Assembly (NCBI GenBank): GCA_017652265.1
Contig: JAGCBH010000035.1
Location: forward strand, 1-64,000
Direction of reading: 5' to 3'
DNA length: 64,000 nt
DNA from: a bacterium
GTDB lineage: Bacteria > Cyanobacteriota > Vampirovibrionia > Gastranaerophilales > Gastranaerophilaceae
Under the pieces are notes generated by a model. The model saw nothing but the letters and a program-made list of their open reading frames with translations, was not told where the DNA came from and made no database searches. The position numbers and the translations under genes were made by a program. Every line of letters begins with the position of its first letter. The stretch's first letter is position 1. Below, piece after piece: positions 33,735 to 42,077 of this stretch.

Positions 33735-35360
33735 ATGCAGAACAATCTTCAATTTCAAAACGACATAGAAAAACTGATTGAAATTCTGCCTCCGAAAATA
33801 AAAAACACTTTGGATACAGAAAAGATGGCAGACGTGATTGAAATTGTGCTTGATTTGGGAAGAACTCCCGAAATACGCCATTCTGACGGAGTTATTGAAT
33901 ATTTACCCGCTGATATTGTAAATGAAGAAGATATCAAATACATAACAGACAAAGTTCAGGAATTCACCTCAGACAATCGTTCAGGAATCCCCGGTACTCT
34001 CCACAGAATCAGCGCCATCCGAAACCGTCAGGGTAAAATAATAGGACTTACTTGCCGTATAGGACGTGTCGTCACAGGAACAATAGCCTGCATAAAAGAT
34101 ATATGTATGCAAAACAAAAGTATATTGTTCTTAGGCCCTCCGGGAGTCGGAAAAACAACAAAACTGCGTGAGTTGTCAAGACTTGTTGCTGATGATCTTA
34201 AAAAGCGTGTCATAGTTGTTGATACATCAAACGAAATTGCAGGCGACGGTGACACTCCGCATCCCGCAGTCGGGCATGCAAGAAGAATGCAGGTTCGCCA
34301 GCCTGAATTCCAAAAAGACATAATGATTGAGGCGGTTGAAAATCACACACCGGAAGTTATCGTAGTCGATGAAATTGGTACGGAAGCCGAAGCGCAGGCT
34401 GCCAGAACCATTGCGGAACGTGGTGTCATCTTGATTGCAACCGCCCATGGTAATACTTTAGAAAATTTAATTAAGAACCCGACATTATCGGATTTGGTCG
34501 GCGGGATTCAGTCAGTTACTTTGGGTGATGATGAAGCCCGCCGACGTGCATGTCAAAAAACGGTTTTAGAGAGAGAAAAACAGCCGACTTTTGATATTGT
34601 TATTGAAATTTTAGACAGAAATACTCTTGCAGTTTATAAAAATACGGCGGAGGCTGTTGATTATATTCTGAGAGGCTGGCCTATAAAGCCTGAAATAAGA
34701 AAAATTGATAAAACCTATGATGAAGAGGAGACTGAGCCCAAGCAGGAAAATAATTCCATAATAGAAGAAATTAATAAACTTGAGCAAAAAATCCCCCCTA
34801 TGCATCAGGAGCCCTCAGATAGTTTAAAATTCGGGTTTTCCAGGCAAAAATATGTAGAAGAAGTCAAAAATATAAAAAGAATTTATCTTTATGCGGTTTC
34901 CAGAAGTATCGTTGAAAAGGTTATTGAGCGTCTTAATCTTAATATTGAACTTACGCGCAACATAGAAGAAGCTGATATTGTTATTGCGCACAAAAACTTT
35001 GCCAAAGGCGGTGCAAAAATTTTGAGTCTTGCAAATGATTACAGGATAAGAATTTTCTACATAAAAACAAATTCTATGCCGCAAATTCAAAAAGTTCTTA
35101 AAGAAGCACTTGATATAACGGAAAGCGCGCAGACGATTACAGGGTATTATGATGAAGTTGAAATAGCGCTGGAAGAAGCTAAAAATGCCATAAATAAAAT
35201 ACTTGAAGGTGCTAAAAATATTGAATTAAAACCTCAAAATCAGCAAATCAGAAAACTTCAGCATGAACTTGTCGAACAGTATAATTTGACTGGCAAAAGT
35301 GTTGGTGAGGGAACGGAACGTAGATTACGTATCGTCGGTGGCGAAGATTTTAAAGAATAG
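33735..35360 (+). CDS. Ycf45-like R3H/AAA ATPase
   Basis: 541 residues from ATG 33735 (GAAAGG upstream). The SpoIIIAA/Ycf45-type AAA domain has Walker A GPPGVGKTTKLRELS (about 137-151), VVDTSNEIAGDGDTPHPAVG and the Walker B region VIVVDEIGTEAEA. The C-terminal R3H-like part includes HKNFAKGGAKI. Homologues are conserved in cyanobacteria and some plastids and bind single-stranded nucleic acid or assist RNA handling; the role is not settled. It is one of the best taxonomic clues in the window. Confidence 0.88.
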   Translation: MQNNLQFQNDIEKLIEILPPKIKNTLDTEKMADVIEIVLDLGRTPEIRHSDGVIEYLPADIVNEEDIKYITDKVQEFTSDNRSGIPGTLHRISAIRNRQGKIIGLTCRIGRVVTGTIACIKDICMQNKSILFLGPPGVGKTTKLRELSRLVADDLKKRVIVVDTSNEIAGDGDTPHPAVGHARRMQVRQPEFQKDIMIEAVENHTPEVIVVDEIGTEAEAQAARTIAERGVILIATAHGNTLENLIKNPTLSDLVGGIQSVTLGDDEARRRACQKTVLEREKQPTFDIVIEILDRNTLAVYKNTAEAVDYILRGWPIKPEIRKIDKTYDEEETEPKQENNSIIEEINKLEQKIPPMHQEPSDSLKFGFSRQKYVEEVKNIKRIYLYAVSRSIVEKVIERLNLNIELTRNIEEADIVIAHKNFAKGGAKILSLANDYRIRIFYIKTNSMPQIQKVLKEALDITESAQTITGYYDEVEIALEEAKNAINKILEGAKNIELKPQNQQIRKLQHELVEQYNLTGKSVGEGTERRLRIVGGEDFKE

Positions 35361-35503
35361 CTGATTTTGATTAAGTATTGTAAATACTATATTATTTGAT
35401 TTTCAGAAATATTTCTGAAATATGCAGTTATATTTGGCAATTTTTAGTTACTTTTTGTTTTTATATATAGGTAAGGAAAATATGAAAATGAAAGGTGGAT
35501 TGT

Positions 35504-36067
35504 ATGACAATGGAATCGGTTAATGGTTTACAAAATTTTGCGGCAGTATCTCAGGTAAAAGGAGATAATAAGCAGCTATACAGGATAAGACATAATAATT
35601 TGGAACGTACTCCTGAAGAAGATACATTTGTTTCTTCGGCTTCGCAAACAGATAAACCTGCAGTATCGGAGTACATGTCATATCGGGATATTGAAAAACT
35701 TCGTGAATCAATAGAATATAGTCGTCCGTCAGGTATGTTAAGAAATTATACTATGGATAGTTTAAACGAAAATTCTCAATTTGAGGAAGAATTATCTTTG
35801 AAAGTTTCAAATAAGTTGACCGGTCGTAAAATTGAAGGCAAAATTTATGACCAATCGGCTGACTTAAATATTAAATCAAGTGCGATGAATACCAGAAAAG
35901 GCTCAGTAAAAGGCAAAATTGGCGATTGTGAAGTTAATTTGAAATTCGTTGAATCTGATGACCATAAAGGCATAAAACTTGAAGGAAAAATCGATGATGT
36001 TAATTATTTACCAATAATTTCTTTATTAGTAAATGATAATATTGATGCATCGGAACCTTTTGTATAA
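35504..36067 (+). CDS. Uncharacterised protein
   Basis: 187 residues from ATG 35504 (AAAGGTGG upstream). Disordered N-terminal 60 residues, then a beta-rich C-terminus (EEELSLKVSNKLTGRKIEGKI...). No signal peptide. A hairpin terminator follows. No family recognised. Confidence 0.6.
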   Translation: MTMESVNGLQNFAAVSQVKGDNKQLYRIRHNNLERTPEEDTFVSSASQTDKPAVSEYMSYRDIEKLRESIEYSRPSGMLRNYTMDSLNENSQFEEELSLKVSNKLTGRKIEGKIYDQSADLNIKSSAMNTRKGSVKGKIGDCEVNLKFVESDDHKGIKLEGKIDDVNYLPIISLLVNDNIDASEPFV

Positions 36068-36095
36068 GGTATTAGGCATATTCAAAAATTTTTAT

Positions 36096-36126
36096 AATAG
36101 CGGTATTTTTATATCGCTATTTTTTA
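36096..36126 (+). terminator. Hairpin terminator
   Basis: AATAGCG / CGCTATT stem followed by TTTTTATT. Confidence 0.65.
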
Positions 36127-36948
36127 TTCTTTAACTCCGCCTAACAGAATGTCGTTTATGAAATATTTTTTGCCCGCAATGAACAATGCCATGACCGGTA
36201 TTGTGCATATTGTTGCGCAGGCAAGCAATTCGCCCCATTGAGTAAGTTCTCTGAAACTTCCTTTATATATTGCGAGCCCGACAGGTAATGTTCTTAGATT
36301 TTCTGTGTTTGTAACTATTAAAGGCCACATAAAGCTGTTCCAGGTGCTAACGAATGTGAAAATTCCCAAAGTTATCAGCATAGGAACGGCAAGCGGCATT
36401 ACGATCTTAAAAAATGTCTGAAAATAGTTACAGCCGTCAATTTTTGATGCGTCTTCAAGCTCTTTCGGGAATGTGAGAAAATACTGTCTCATCATAAAAA
36501 TTCCGAATCCGCCGAACATTGCAGGTAAAATTAGTGCCCAATATGTATTAATAAGATGCAGTTCTCTCATCATAAAAAACAACGGAATTATATTTACCTG
36601 AGGCGGTACCATCATTGTTATCAGAATAATCAGAAATAATATATCTCTGAATTTAAAGTTCATTTTAGCAAAAGCGTATCCTGCCAAAGTGCAAAATACA
36701 ACTTGTCCTAATGTCGCCACACTTGCGACAAAAAGACTATTTAAAAAATATCTGAACACAGGAATATCGTTTAAAAGATTTTTGTAATTATCCAATGTCA
36801 GATTTAAATAAAATAATTTTCCGGGATTGTTGAAAAAATCAGCATTATGGGCAAAAGATAAGTTAACCATCGCAAAAAACGGATAGAGCATTGTGAATGC
36901 GCATATAATTAATACCAGATACCCGAAAAATACTTTTAAATTTCTCAT
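36124..36948 (-). CDS. Carbohydrate ABC-transporter permease (MalG/UgpE type), orphan
   Basis: 274 residues from ATG 36948. Six TM segments and the EAA loop EDASKIDGCNYFQTFFKI (binds the ATPase) are present. It resembles the second permease of CUT1 systems. The partner permease, binding protein and ATPase are absent from the surroundings. A perfect leaderless promoter drives it. Confidence 0.88.
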   Translation of the reverse strand: MRNLKVFFGYLVLIICAFTMLYPFFAMVNLSFAHNADFFNNPGKLFYLNLTLDNYKNLLNDIPVFRYFLNSLFVASVATLGQVVFCTLAGYAFAKMNFKFRDILFLIILITMMVPPQVNIIPLFFMMRELHLINTYWALILPAMFGGFGIFMMRQYFLTFPKELEDASKIDGCNYFQTFFKIVMPLAVPMLITLGIFTFVSTWNSFMWPLIVTNTENLRTLPVGLAIYKGSFRELTQWGELLACATICTIPVMALFIAGKKYFINDILLGGVKE

Positions 36949-36954
36949 AAGTAA

Positions 36955-36983
36955 ATTATATACGAACTTTATTTTATTGTAAA
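36955..36983 (-). promoter_or_regulatory. Leaderless promoter of the ABC permease
   Basis: TATAAT (36955-36960), 17-bp spacer, TTTACA (36978-36983), and 6 nt from -10 to ATG 36948. It overlaps the divergent ferredoxin promoter. Confidence 0.7.
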
Positions 36984-37002
36984 TTTGTGGCAAAATGTGT
37001 AT

Positions 37003-37281
37003 ATGGCGAAGTTGAAAGATTATACAAAAGAAATAAGCAAATGCTCAAAATGCGGTCTTTGTCAGACGGTTTGTCCTGTGTTTCAAAAAACGCTGAATGA
37101 ATGCGATGGCGCCAGAGGTAAAATGGTTATGCTTGAAGGTGTTTTGAACGGCGCCATAAAAATTGACGATAAAATGCTGTTTTACTTTAAAAAATGCGAT
37201 GGTTGCAACTTTTGTGAATCTGCATGTCCTGCTGGAATTAAGATAAAAGAAATTTTTAATTGTGTAATAGAAAATTTATGA
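37003..37281 (+). CDS. Small 2x[4Fe-4S] ferredoxin-like protein (GlcF/LutA-type N-terminus)
   Basis: 92 residues from ATG 37003, which sits 6 nt after CAAAAT (36991-36996). Two clusters are seen, CSKCGLCQTVCPVF and CDGCNFCESACPAGI. The order and spacing match the N-terminal iron-sulfur part of glycolate/lactate-dehydrogenase subunits (GlcF/LutA), but the CCG domains are missing. It may be a stand-alone electron carrier or a remnant. Confidence 0.8.
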   Translation: MAKLKDYTKEISKCSKCGLCQTVCPVFQKTLNECDGARGKMVMLEGVLNGAIKIDDKMLFYFKKCDGCNFCESACPAGIKIKEIFNCVIENL

Positions 37282-39027
37282 TACCCGTCTAATCATTTCC
37301 TGCGCAGTTTCGCAGTCAGGGAAAAGGTCTGTTATGATGTATAATTTTTCCAGAGCTTTGTCTTTTTCGCCCAATTTTTCGTAGCATTGGGCTATGTATA
37401 AAAGCAGATTTAAGTTATCGCCGTTTTCATCAATAATTTTTTGGAAAAGATTAGCCGCAACCTGCCATTCACCAAGTTCAAAATAGGTAAGTGCAAGCAG
37501 GTTTTCAATTTCAAGCGTAGGTTTAAGTTCATACGCTCTTATAAGATAGCGTTTAGCTTCTTCAAAATCTTTCTTTGCATAATTGGCTTTTGCTGCGATA
37601 TACATATAAAAATTGTTTTCAGGCGTCATTTCAATTGCTTTTTCAACAAGCTTAATTGCTTCATCATATTCATTAAGTAAAATCTTATTTAATCCGGCAA
37701 ACGCAAATATTGAAGCATCTTCTGAATCCATGGAAAGCGCCTTTTCATACATTTCATCCGCTTTTTTAAAATCTGTTGTGGCGTGCAGGAAATTTGCGTA
37801 CTCAAAAATTATAGAACAGTCATCGGGAGCAAGTTCCAGCGCCTTTTCAAACTCTGTTTTTGCATAATCAAATTGTTTGCGCGCCAAATATACAACCCCT
37901 AAATCTTTGTACGCCTTTGCGTAATTTTCATCAATAATTATAACTTTTCTCAGGTATTTTTCGGCATTATCCAAATCATTGACGGCAGCGCAAATCTGGG
38001 CATATTCAAAATAAATGTCAGCGGAAATATTACCCTGAGTTATCAATTTTTCATATACCATTTTTGCAGCGCCGTATTGCGCCGTTAATGAGTACATCTG
38101 TGCCAGTTTTTGCAAGATATTTACGGATTTAGGGTTCAAAACCGCAAGGTGTGCAAGGATAACTATTGCCTGATCATACATCCCAAGTTTTTCAAAACAG
38201 CAGGCTGCATTGTACTGGTACGTTGAAACCTGCGGGTTACGGGTAATAAGGACTTTATAAAGTTTAATGGCATTTGCATATTTTTCCTGCTGAACCATAA
38301 GGGCGGCAAAAGCAATTAGGTAATTGTCTTTAGGCTCAAGATCATAAGCCTTTGTTAAATATTCTTCCGCTTCTTCATACTTATCTTCGCATTGTAAAAG
38401 AGATGCCAGATTGTAGTATGAAACGGATTCTTCAGGGGCAATTTCTATTGCTTTTTCAAAGCATTTTCTTGCTTCTTCGTTTTTGTCGCAAGCCGTGTAG
38501 CAGGTACCCAGATTGTTGTATAGCTGTGCCTGTTCAGGGTTTAATTCAAGCGCTTTTTTAACATTTCCGATAGCGTTCTCAAAATCATTAAGCGCCATGT
38601 AGGCTGTGCCGATTATGTAATAAACGGAATAATCATCTTTTAAATCTTCAGGAAGTTTTTTCATCAAATCAAGTGCTTCTTTTTGCTTATCTTCCTGAAT
38701 GTACAGTACCGCAAGGTTTTTATATGCATCAACGTAATTTTCTCTCAGTTTGATAACTTCAAGATATGCGTGTTCCGCTTCCGGAAAATCATTCAGATTA
38801 TCATAGCAATTTGCAAGATAAAACCAGCTTAAAGCGTCATCAGGGTTATATTTTACAACTGTTTCAAAGGCTTTTCTGCCTTCGTTGTAATCTTCAAGAT
38901 TTACGTAACACAGTCCTAATAATTTAAGGTTGTCCGTATCTCTTTCGTTGTCTTTTATTATCGTTAAAAGTTCGTCTTTAGCTGCTTTATAATCGTTGTT
39001 TTCAATAAGTTCTTCAATATTGCTCAT
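37276..39027 (-). CDS. TPR-repeat protein
   Basis: 583 residues composed almost entirely of tetratricopeptide repeats (about 16; typical unit ALSWFYLANCYDNLNDFPEA). There is no signal peptide or TM segment. Such proteins scaffold complexes, often in pilus, secretion or O-GlcNAc contexts. Overlaps the end of the ferredoxin gene by 6 bp. Confidence 0.85.
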   Translation of the reverse strand: MSNIEELIENNDYKAAKDELLTIIKDNERDTDNLKLLGLCYVNLEDYNEGRKAFETVVKYNPDDALSWFYLANCYDNLNDFPEAEHAYLEVIKLRENYVDAYKNLAVLYIQEDKQKEALDLMKKLPEDLKDDYSVYYIIGTAYMALNDFENAIGNVKKALELNPEQAQLYNNLGTCYTACDKNEEARKCFEKAIEIAPEESVSYYNLASLLQCEDKYEEAEEYLTKAYDLEPKDNYLIAFAALMVQQEKYANAIKLYKVLITRNPQVSTYQYNAACCFEKLGMYDQAIVILAHLAVLNPKSVNILQKLAQMYSLTAQYGAAKMVYEKLITQGNISADIYFEYAQICAAVNDLDNAEKYLRKVIIIDENYAKAYKDLGVVYLARKQFDYAKTEFEKALELAPDDCSIIFEYANFLHATTDFKKADEMYEKALSMDSEDASIFAFAGLNKILLNEYDEAIKLVEKAIEMTPENNFYMYIAAKANYAKKDFEEAKRYLIRAYELKPTLEIENLLALTYFELGEWQVAANLFQKIIDENGDNLNLLLYIAQCYEKLGEKDKALEKLYIITDLFPDCETAQEMIRRVS

Positions 39028-39033
39028 AATAAG

Positions 39034-39062
39034 ATTTTAGTATAAATGTTTAGTGCTGTCCA
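39034..39062 (-). promoter_or_regulatory. Leaderless promoter of the TPR gene
   Basis: TAAAAT (39034-39039), 17 bp, TGGACA (39057-39062). The -10 box ends 6 nt before ATG 39027. Confidence 0.6.
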
Positions 39063-40453
39063 GCAATTTTTTCATTTTTATAGGCGAAAAATGCAAATGT
39101 AAAACAGGTCAGCCCGAACATAACACCTATCATCATTGTGTAATGAAATGCGTTTAAAAAGGCGGTATTATAAACAAGATTTTGAGCAAGTCCTGTTGCT
39201 TTAAATCCGGAAAATGCCGTTATGGTTATTGCAACACCCAAAATTTGTCCCATATTGCGGGAAAGTGAAAGTATTCCGCTTGCGATACCAAGTTCGCTTT
39301 TGTGAATTTTTGCAAGAATTGCATTATTAGACGGCGACTGAAAGAGCCCGTTACCAATTCCCATAAATCCGTACGTGCAAACGATTGCAAGTGTTGAGGT
39401 GGCTTCGTTAAATGTAATAAATATCAAAAGCGAAATGACATATATCATTACTCCGCAACGCGTAATTATTTTACTTCCATGTTTACCTGCGTATCTTCCG
39501 GCTAATGGTGCTGTTATTGATAATAAGGATGCATATGATAAAATTACCATACCTGTTTTCATAGGATTATAGTTCAGAATTTCCTGCATGTAAAAAGGTA
39601 AAAGAACGCTGTCTGTGAACATTGTCATATAAGACAACATTACGGCTGCACTGCCAAAGGTGAATTCTTTTATCTTAAAAAGTTTAAAATCAATCATAGG
39701 ATAATCAATTTTATGATCTCTGATGTAGAACATAATTCCGAAAATTAGAGCGATTATGCCCAGCAGGAGAATTTTTAACGATGACCACCCCCAAACTTTT
39801 CCCTGTGAAATCGCTAATAACAAAGAAAAAATTGAAACCGTAAAATAAACAAATCCTTTGTAATCAAATTTGAAATTATTTTGTTTGAATACGTGGGAAG
39901 GCAAAAGTCTGTACGCATAAATTGCACCAAACAAGGCAACTGGGATACTTGGTAAAAATATTGCGTGCCATCCGCAGTAATGAAGAAGAATACCGCTGAA
40001 TGCAGGTCCCATTAATGCTCCCAGAGCAACAATTCCGCCATTTAGTCCAAGAGCTTTTCCTCGTCTTGCTCCTTTAAAAATGGTGGCAATTATGGCCGAT
40101 GCGTTTGATATCATTATTGATGCACCAAGAGCTTCTATGCATCTGAATAAAATCAGCCATCCGAAGCTCTGTGCTGTATAATTTAAAAAAGCTCCCAATG
40201 CAAAGAGTCCGAAACCTGTCGCATAAAGTTTGTTTTTCGGTAAAATGTCGCCAAGTTTACCAAAAAATGGAAGAAGAACAGTTAAAGTGAGCATATAAGC
40301 GATTATTACCCACTGTATTTGTGTCATGCTAACTGATAAATCCTGCGACATTGAATAAAGTGCCAAATTTACGGTGGTTGAGTCAAACATTCCCAAAAAA
40401 TTACCAATTACCGTAACAACAAATATAGTCCACTTTATATTCTTTATTGTCAT
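39050..40453 (-). CDS. MFS drug-exporter (EmrB/QacA, DHA2-like)
   Basis: 467 residues from ATG 40453 with about 14 hydrophobic segments. Family marks are FDSTTVNLALYSMS in TM1, LGDILPKNKLY in loop 2-3, and LMGPAFSGIL (motif C). It is probably an H+-coupled exporter of drugs or metabolites. A perfect 14-bp palindrome lies in its promoter. Confidence 0.9.
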   Translation of the reverse strand: MTIKNIKWTIFVVTVIGNFLGMFDSTTVNLALYSMSQDLSVSMTQIQWVIIAYMLTLTVLLPFFGKLGDILPKNKLYATGFGLFALGAFLNYTAQSFGWLILFRCIEALGASIMISNASAIIATIFKGARRGKALGLNGGIVALGALMGPAFSGILLHYCGWHAIFLPSIPVALFGAIYAYRLLPSHVFKQNNFKFDYKGFVYFTVSIFSLLLAISQGKVWGWSSLKILLLGIIALIFGIMFYIRDHKIDYPMIDFKLFKIKEFTFGSAAVMLSYMTMFTDSVLLPFYMQEILNYNPMKTGMVILSYASLLSITAPLAGRYAGKHGSKIITRCGVMIYVISLLIFITFNEATSTLAIVCTYGFMGIGNGLFQSPSNNAILAKIHKSELGIASGILSLSRNMGQILGVAITITAFSGFKATGLAQNLVYNTAFLNAFHYTMMIGVMFGLTCFTFAFFAYKNEKIAGQH

Positions 40454-40459
40454 ACACAA

Positions 40460-40482
40460 ATTTTATCACGAAAAATTTTTCG
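40460..40482 (-). promoter_or_regulatory. Leaderless promoter with palindromic operator, MFS gene
   Basis: TAAAAT (40460-40465) ends 6 nt from ATG 40453. CGAAAAATTTTTCG (40469-40482) is a perfect palindrome in the spacer, a good repressor site. Confidence 0.6.
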
Positions 40483-40566
40483 CTGGACAAAATTAATTTG
40501 ATATTGTATAATTTCAGTGCTTCCTAAGATTAGTCCTTGTTGTTTTATAGCAATGAGGTATTTATT

Positions 40567-41181
40567 ATGGCAAAAATTACAACGGCTGCAGGCAGCCTTG
40601 CAGCTGCAGGTTCATCTGTTTTGGGCTCTTTATTGGGAGGTGCGCTTGGTGCGGAGAAAAAACCGTATGATTCGGTTATTTCCGTTAACGGTAATGATGT
40701 AGCATCAAGCAAAGTCAAAAATCATAAGGTTTCCACAAGTTATAATATGTCGAAAGACGAAAAGAATCTGCTTGATTATACAAATCAACATTTGTTGTCA
40801 GGTTTGAAAAACATCAATGTATTTTCTGATAATGTAAGACAGAATATTCAAAAACAACTGGATGCTTATAAACTAAGCGGAATCAAAACAATTAATGATA
40901 CCTATACTCCGATGTTTAATGAATTGAAATCCGATGTAGTATCACGCTTTGGAAATCTTGATAATTCGACATTTATAGATAATTTGAATTCTATAGAAAA
41001 AAACAGGGCGGAAGCTATTTCTTCTTTAACTCAGGAAATTCTGGCGAAACAAAATGAACTCTATGAGCAGGAAATGACTAACAGATATAATTATCTTAAT
41101 TCTCTTGCGTCAACAAATGAACAGTTATATTCAAACATATTGAAATTTTTGGATATTGCAAATACATCTGCACGCAGATAA
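40567..41181 (+). CDS. Uncharacterised protein, possible phage ejection/virion-like
   Basis: 204 residues from ATG 40567 (GAGG upstream). It has a Gly/Ala-rich N-terminus (GSSVLGSLLGGALGAEKKP), then long helices with SRFGNLDNSTFIDNLNSIEK and NRYNYLNSLASTNEQ. The Gly/Ala start and coiled, RFGNLD-containing helical body recall internal/ejection proteins of short-tailed phages, judged from memory only. It is far from the phage module and between unrelated genes, with its own terminator. Confidence 0.45.
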   Translation: MAKITTAAGSLAAAGSSVLGSLLGGALGAEKKPYDSVISVNGNDVASSKVKNHKVSTSYNMSKDEKNLLDYTNQHLLSGLKNINVFSDNVRQNIQKQLDAYKLSGIKTINDTYTPMFNELKSDVVSRFGNLDNSTFIDNLNSIEKNRAEAISSLTQEILAKQNELYEQEMTNRYNYLNSLASTNEQLYSNILKFLDIANTSARR

Positions 41182-41182
41182 A

Positions 41183-41224
41183 AAATTAGGGCAGTTTAGA
41201 TTCTAAACTGCCCTAATTTTGTTT
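41183..41224. terminator. Strong terminator after the 204-aa gene
   Basis: AATTAGGGCAGTTTAGA, TTCTAAACTGCCCTAATTTT: a long stem plus T-run. It works on both strands. Confidence 0.85.
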
Positions 41225-41237
41225 AATATTTTAAAAA

Positions 41238-42017
41238 TTAGTATTTGTCTTCCAATACTGCAGCAGCAGCCGGAGTTGCAGGCATTATTTTGTCATCATA
41301 AATTACAATAGGATAAATATCCGTTATAGAATCAGATGTAAGTGTGCAATTTGTTGATGTGATATGTAAATTAAATTTCGCAGGCATAACTTCATCCTGG
41401 TTATCACAAGTTATAATCTGATTAGGGCCTTTTGGGCCATTGACATCAATAAATGCCTGGCAGTATTTCCCTGAGTAATCAATAGGTGAAGATGCAGGAG
41501 AACCTATGTATACCGGTTTACCTGCAGCATAACAACGTCTGCTGGTCGGAAAATTTATAATCAAGTGAGCCAAACCGTCTTTTAAAACGTAAGTCTCCGT
41601 AGTTGCCTGGAGAGCGAATTCACCCGGTTGTGAAATACCAGGAACAAGTGCGCCCGCTTCTTTGTCTGTTTGATTTTTACCAACTGCCCATGATGAGTCT
41701 GTCGGAATTTTTATTGTCCAGGTAGAATTCAGCCTGCGTGCGCCTACGTTATCTTCAAGGATTTTACCGGTCATTGATTGAGAACGTTCGTTTGCAGATT
41801 TAGTACCCACACTTGAGGCGTCCATACCATCTGTTGCGCCAAGCGTCAATGCCTGTGCTATCGTTGAATATGCTTTCTTATATGTTGCGGCAAACTGTTT
41901 TGAACTCGTTTTTCCGGTCAAAGACGGAATTGTTATTGCTGCCACTATGCCGATAATTGACAACGAAAGCAATATTTCTGCCATAGTAAATGCTCTCTTT
42001 TGATTTCCGTAGTTCAT
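41238..42017 (-). CDS. Type IV pilin/pseudopilin-like protein
   Basis: 259 residues. The N-terminus RAFTMAEILLSLSIIGIVAA is a type III signal with the conserved Glu five residues after the predicted cleavage site (before Phe), then a hydrophobic helix. The globular C-terminus is beta-rich with four Cys. Such proteins form pilus or type II secretion pseudopili. No prepilin peptidase is in the window; a GspF/PilC gene is at 56.4 kb. Confidence 0.88.
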   Translation of the reverse strand: MNYGNQKRAFTMAEILLSLSIIGIVAAITIPSLTGKTSSKQFAATYKKAYSTIAQALTLGATDGMDASSVGTKSANERSQSMTGKILEDNVGARRLNSTWTIKIPTDSSWAVGKNQTDKEAGALVPGISQPGEFALQATTETYVLKDGLAHLIINFPTSRRCYAAGKPVYIGSPASSPIDYSGKYCQAFIDVNGPKGPNQIITCDNQDEVMPAKFNLHITSTNCTLTSDSITDIYPIVIYDDKIMPATPAAAAVLEDKY

Positions 42018-42077
42018 ACTCTCAATATCCTTTCTTTTTCTTTTATTATATTAGATTTTTTCTAATCTTTCAAGTGT

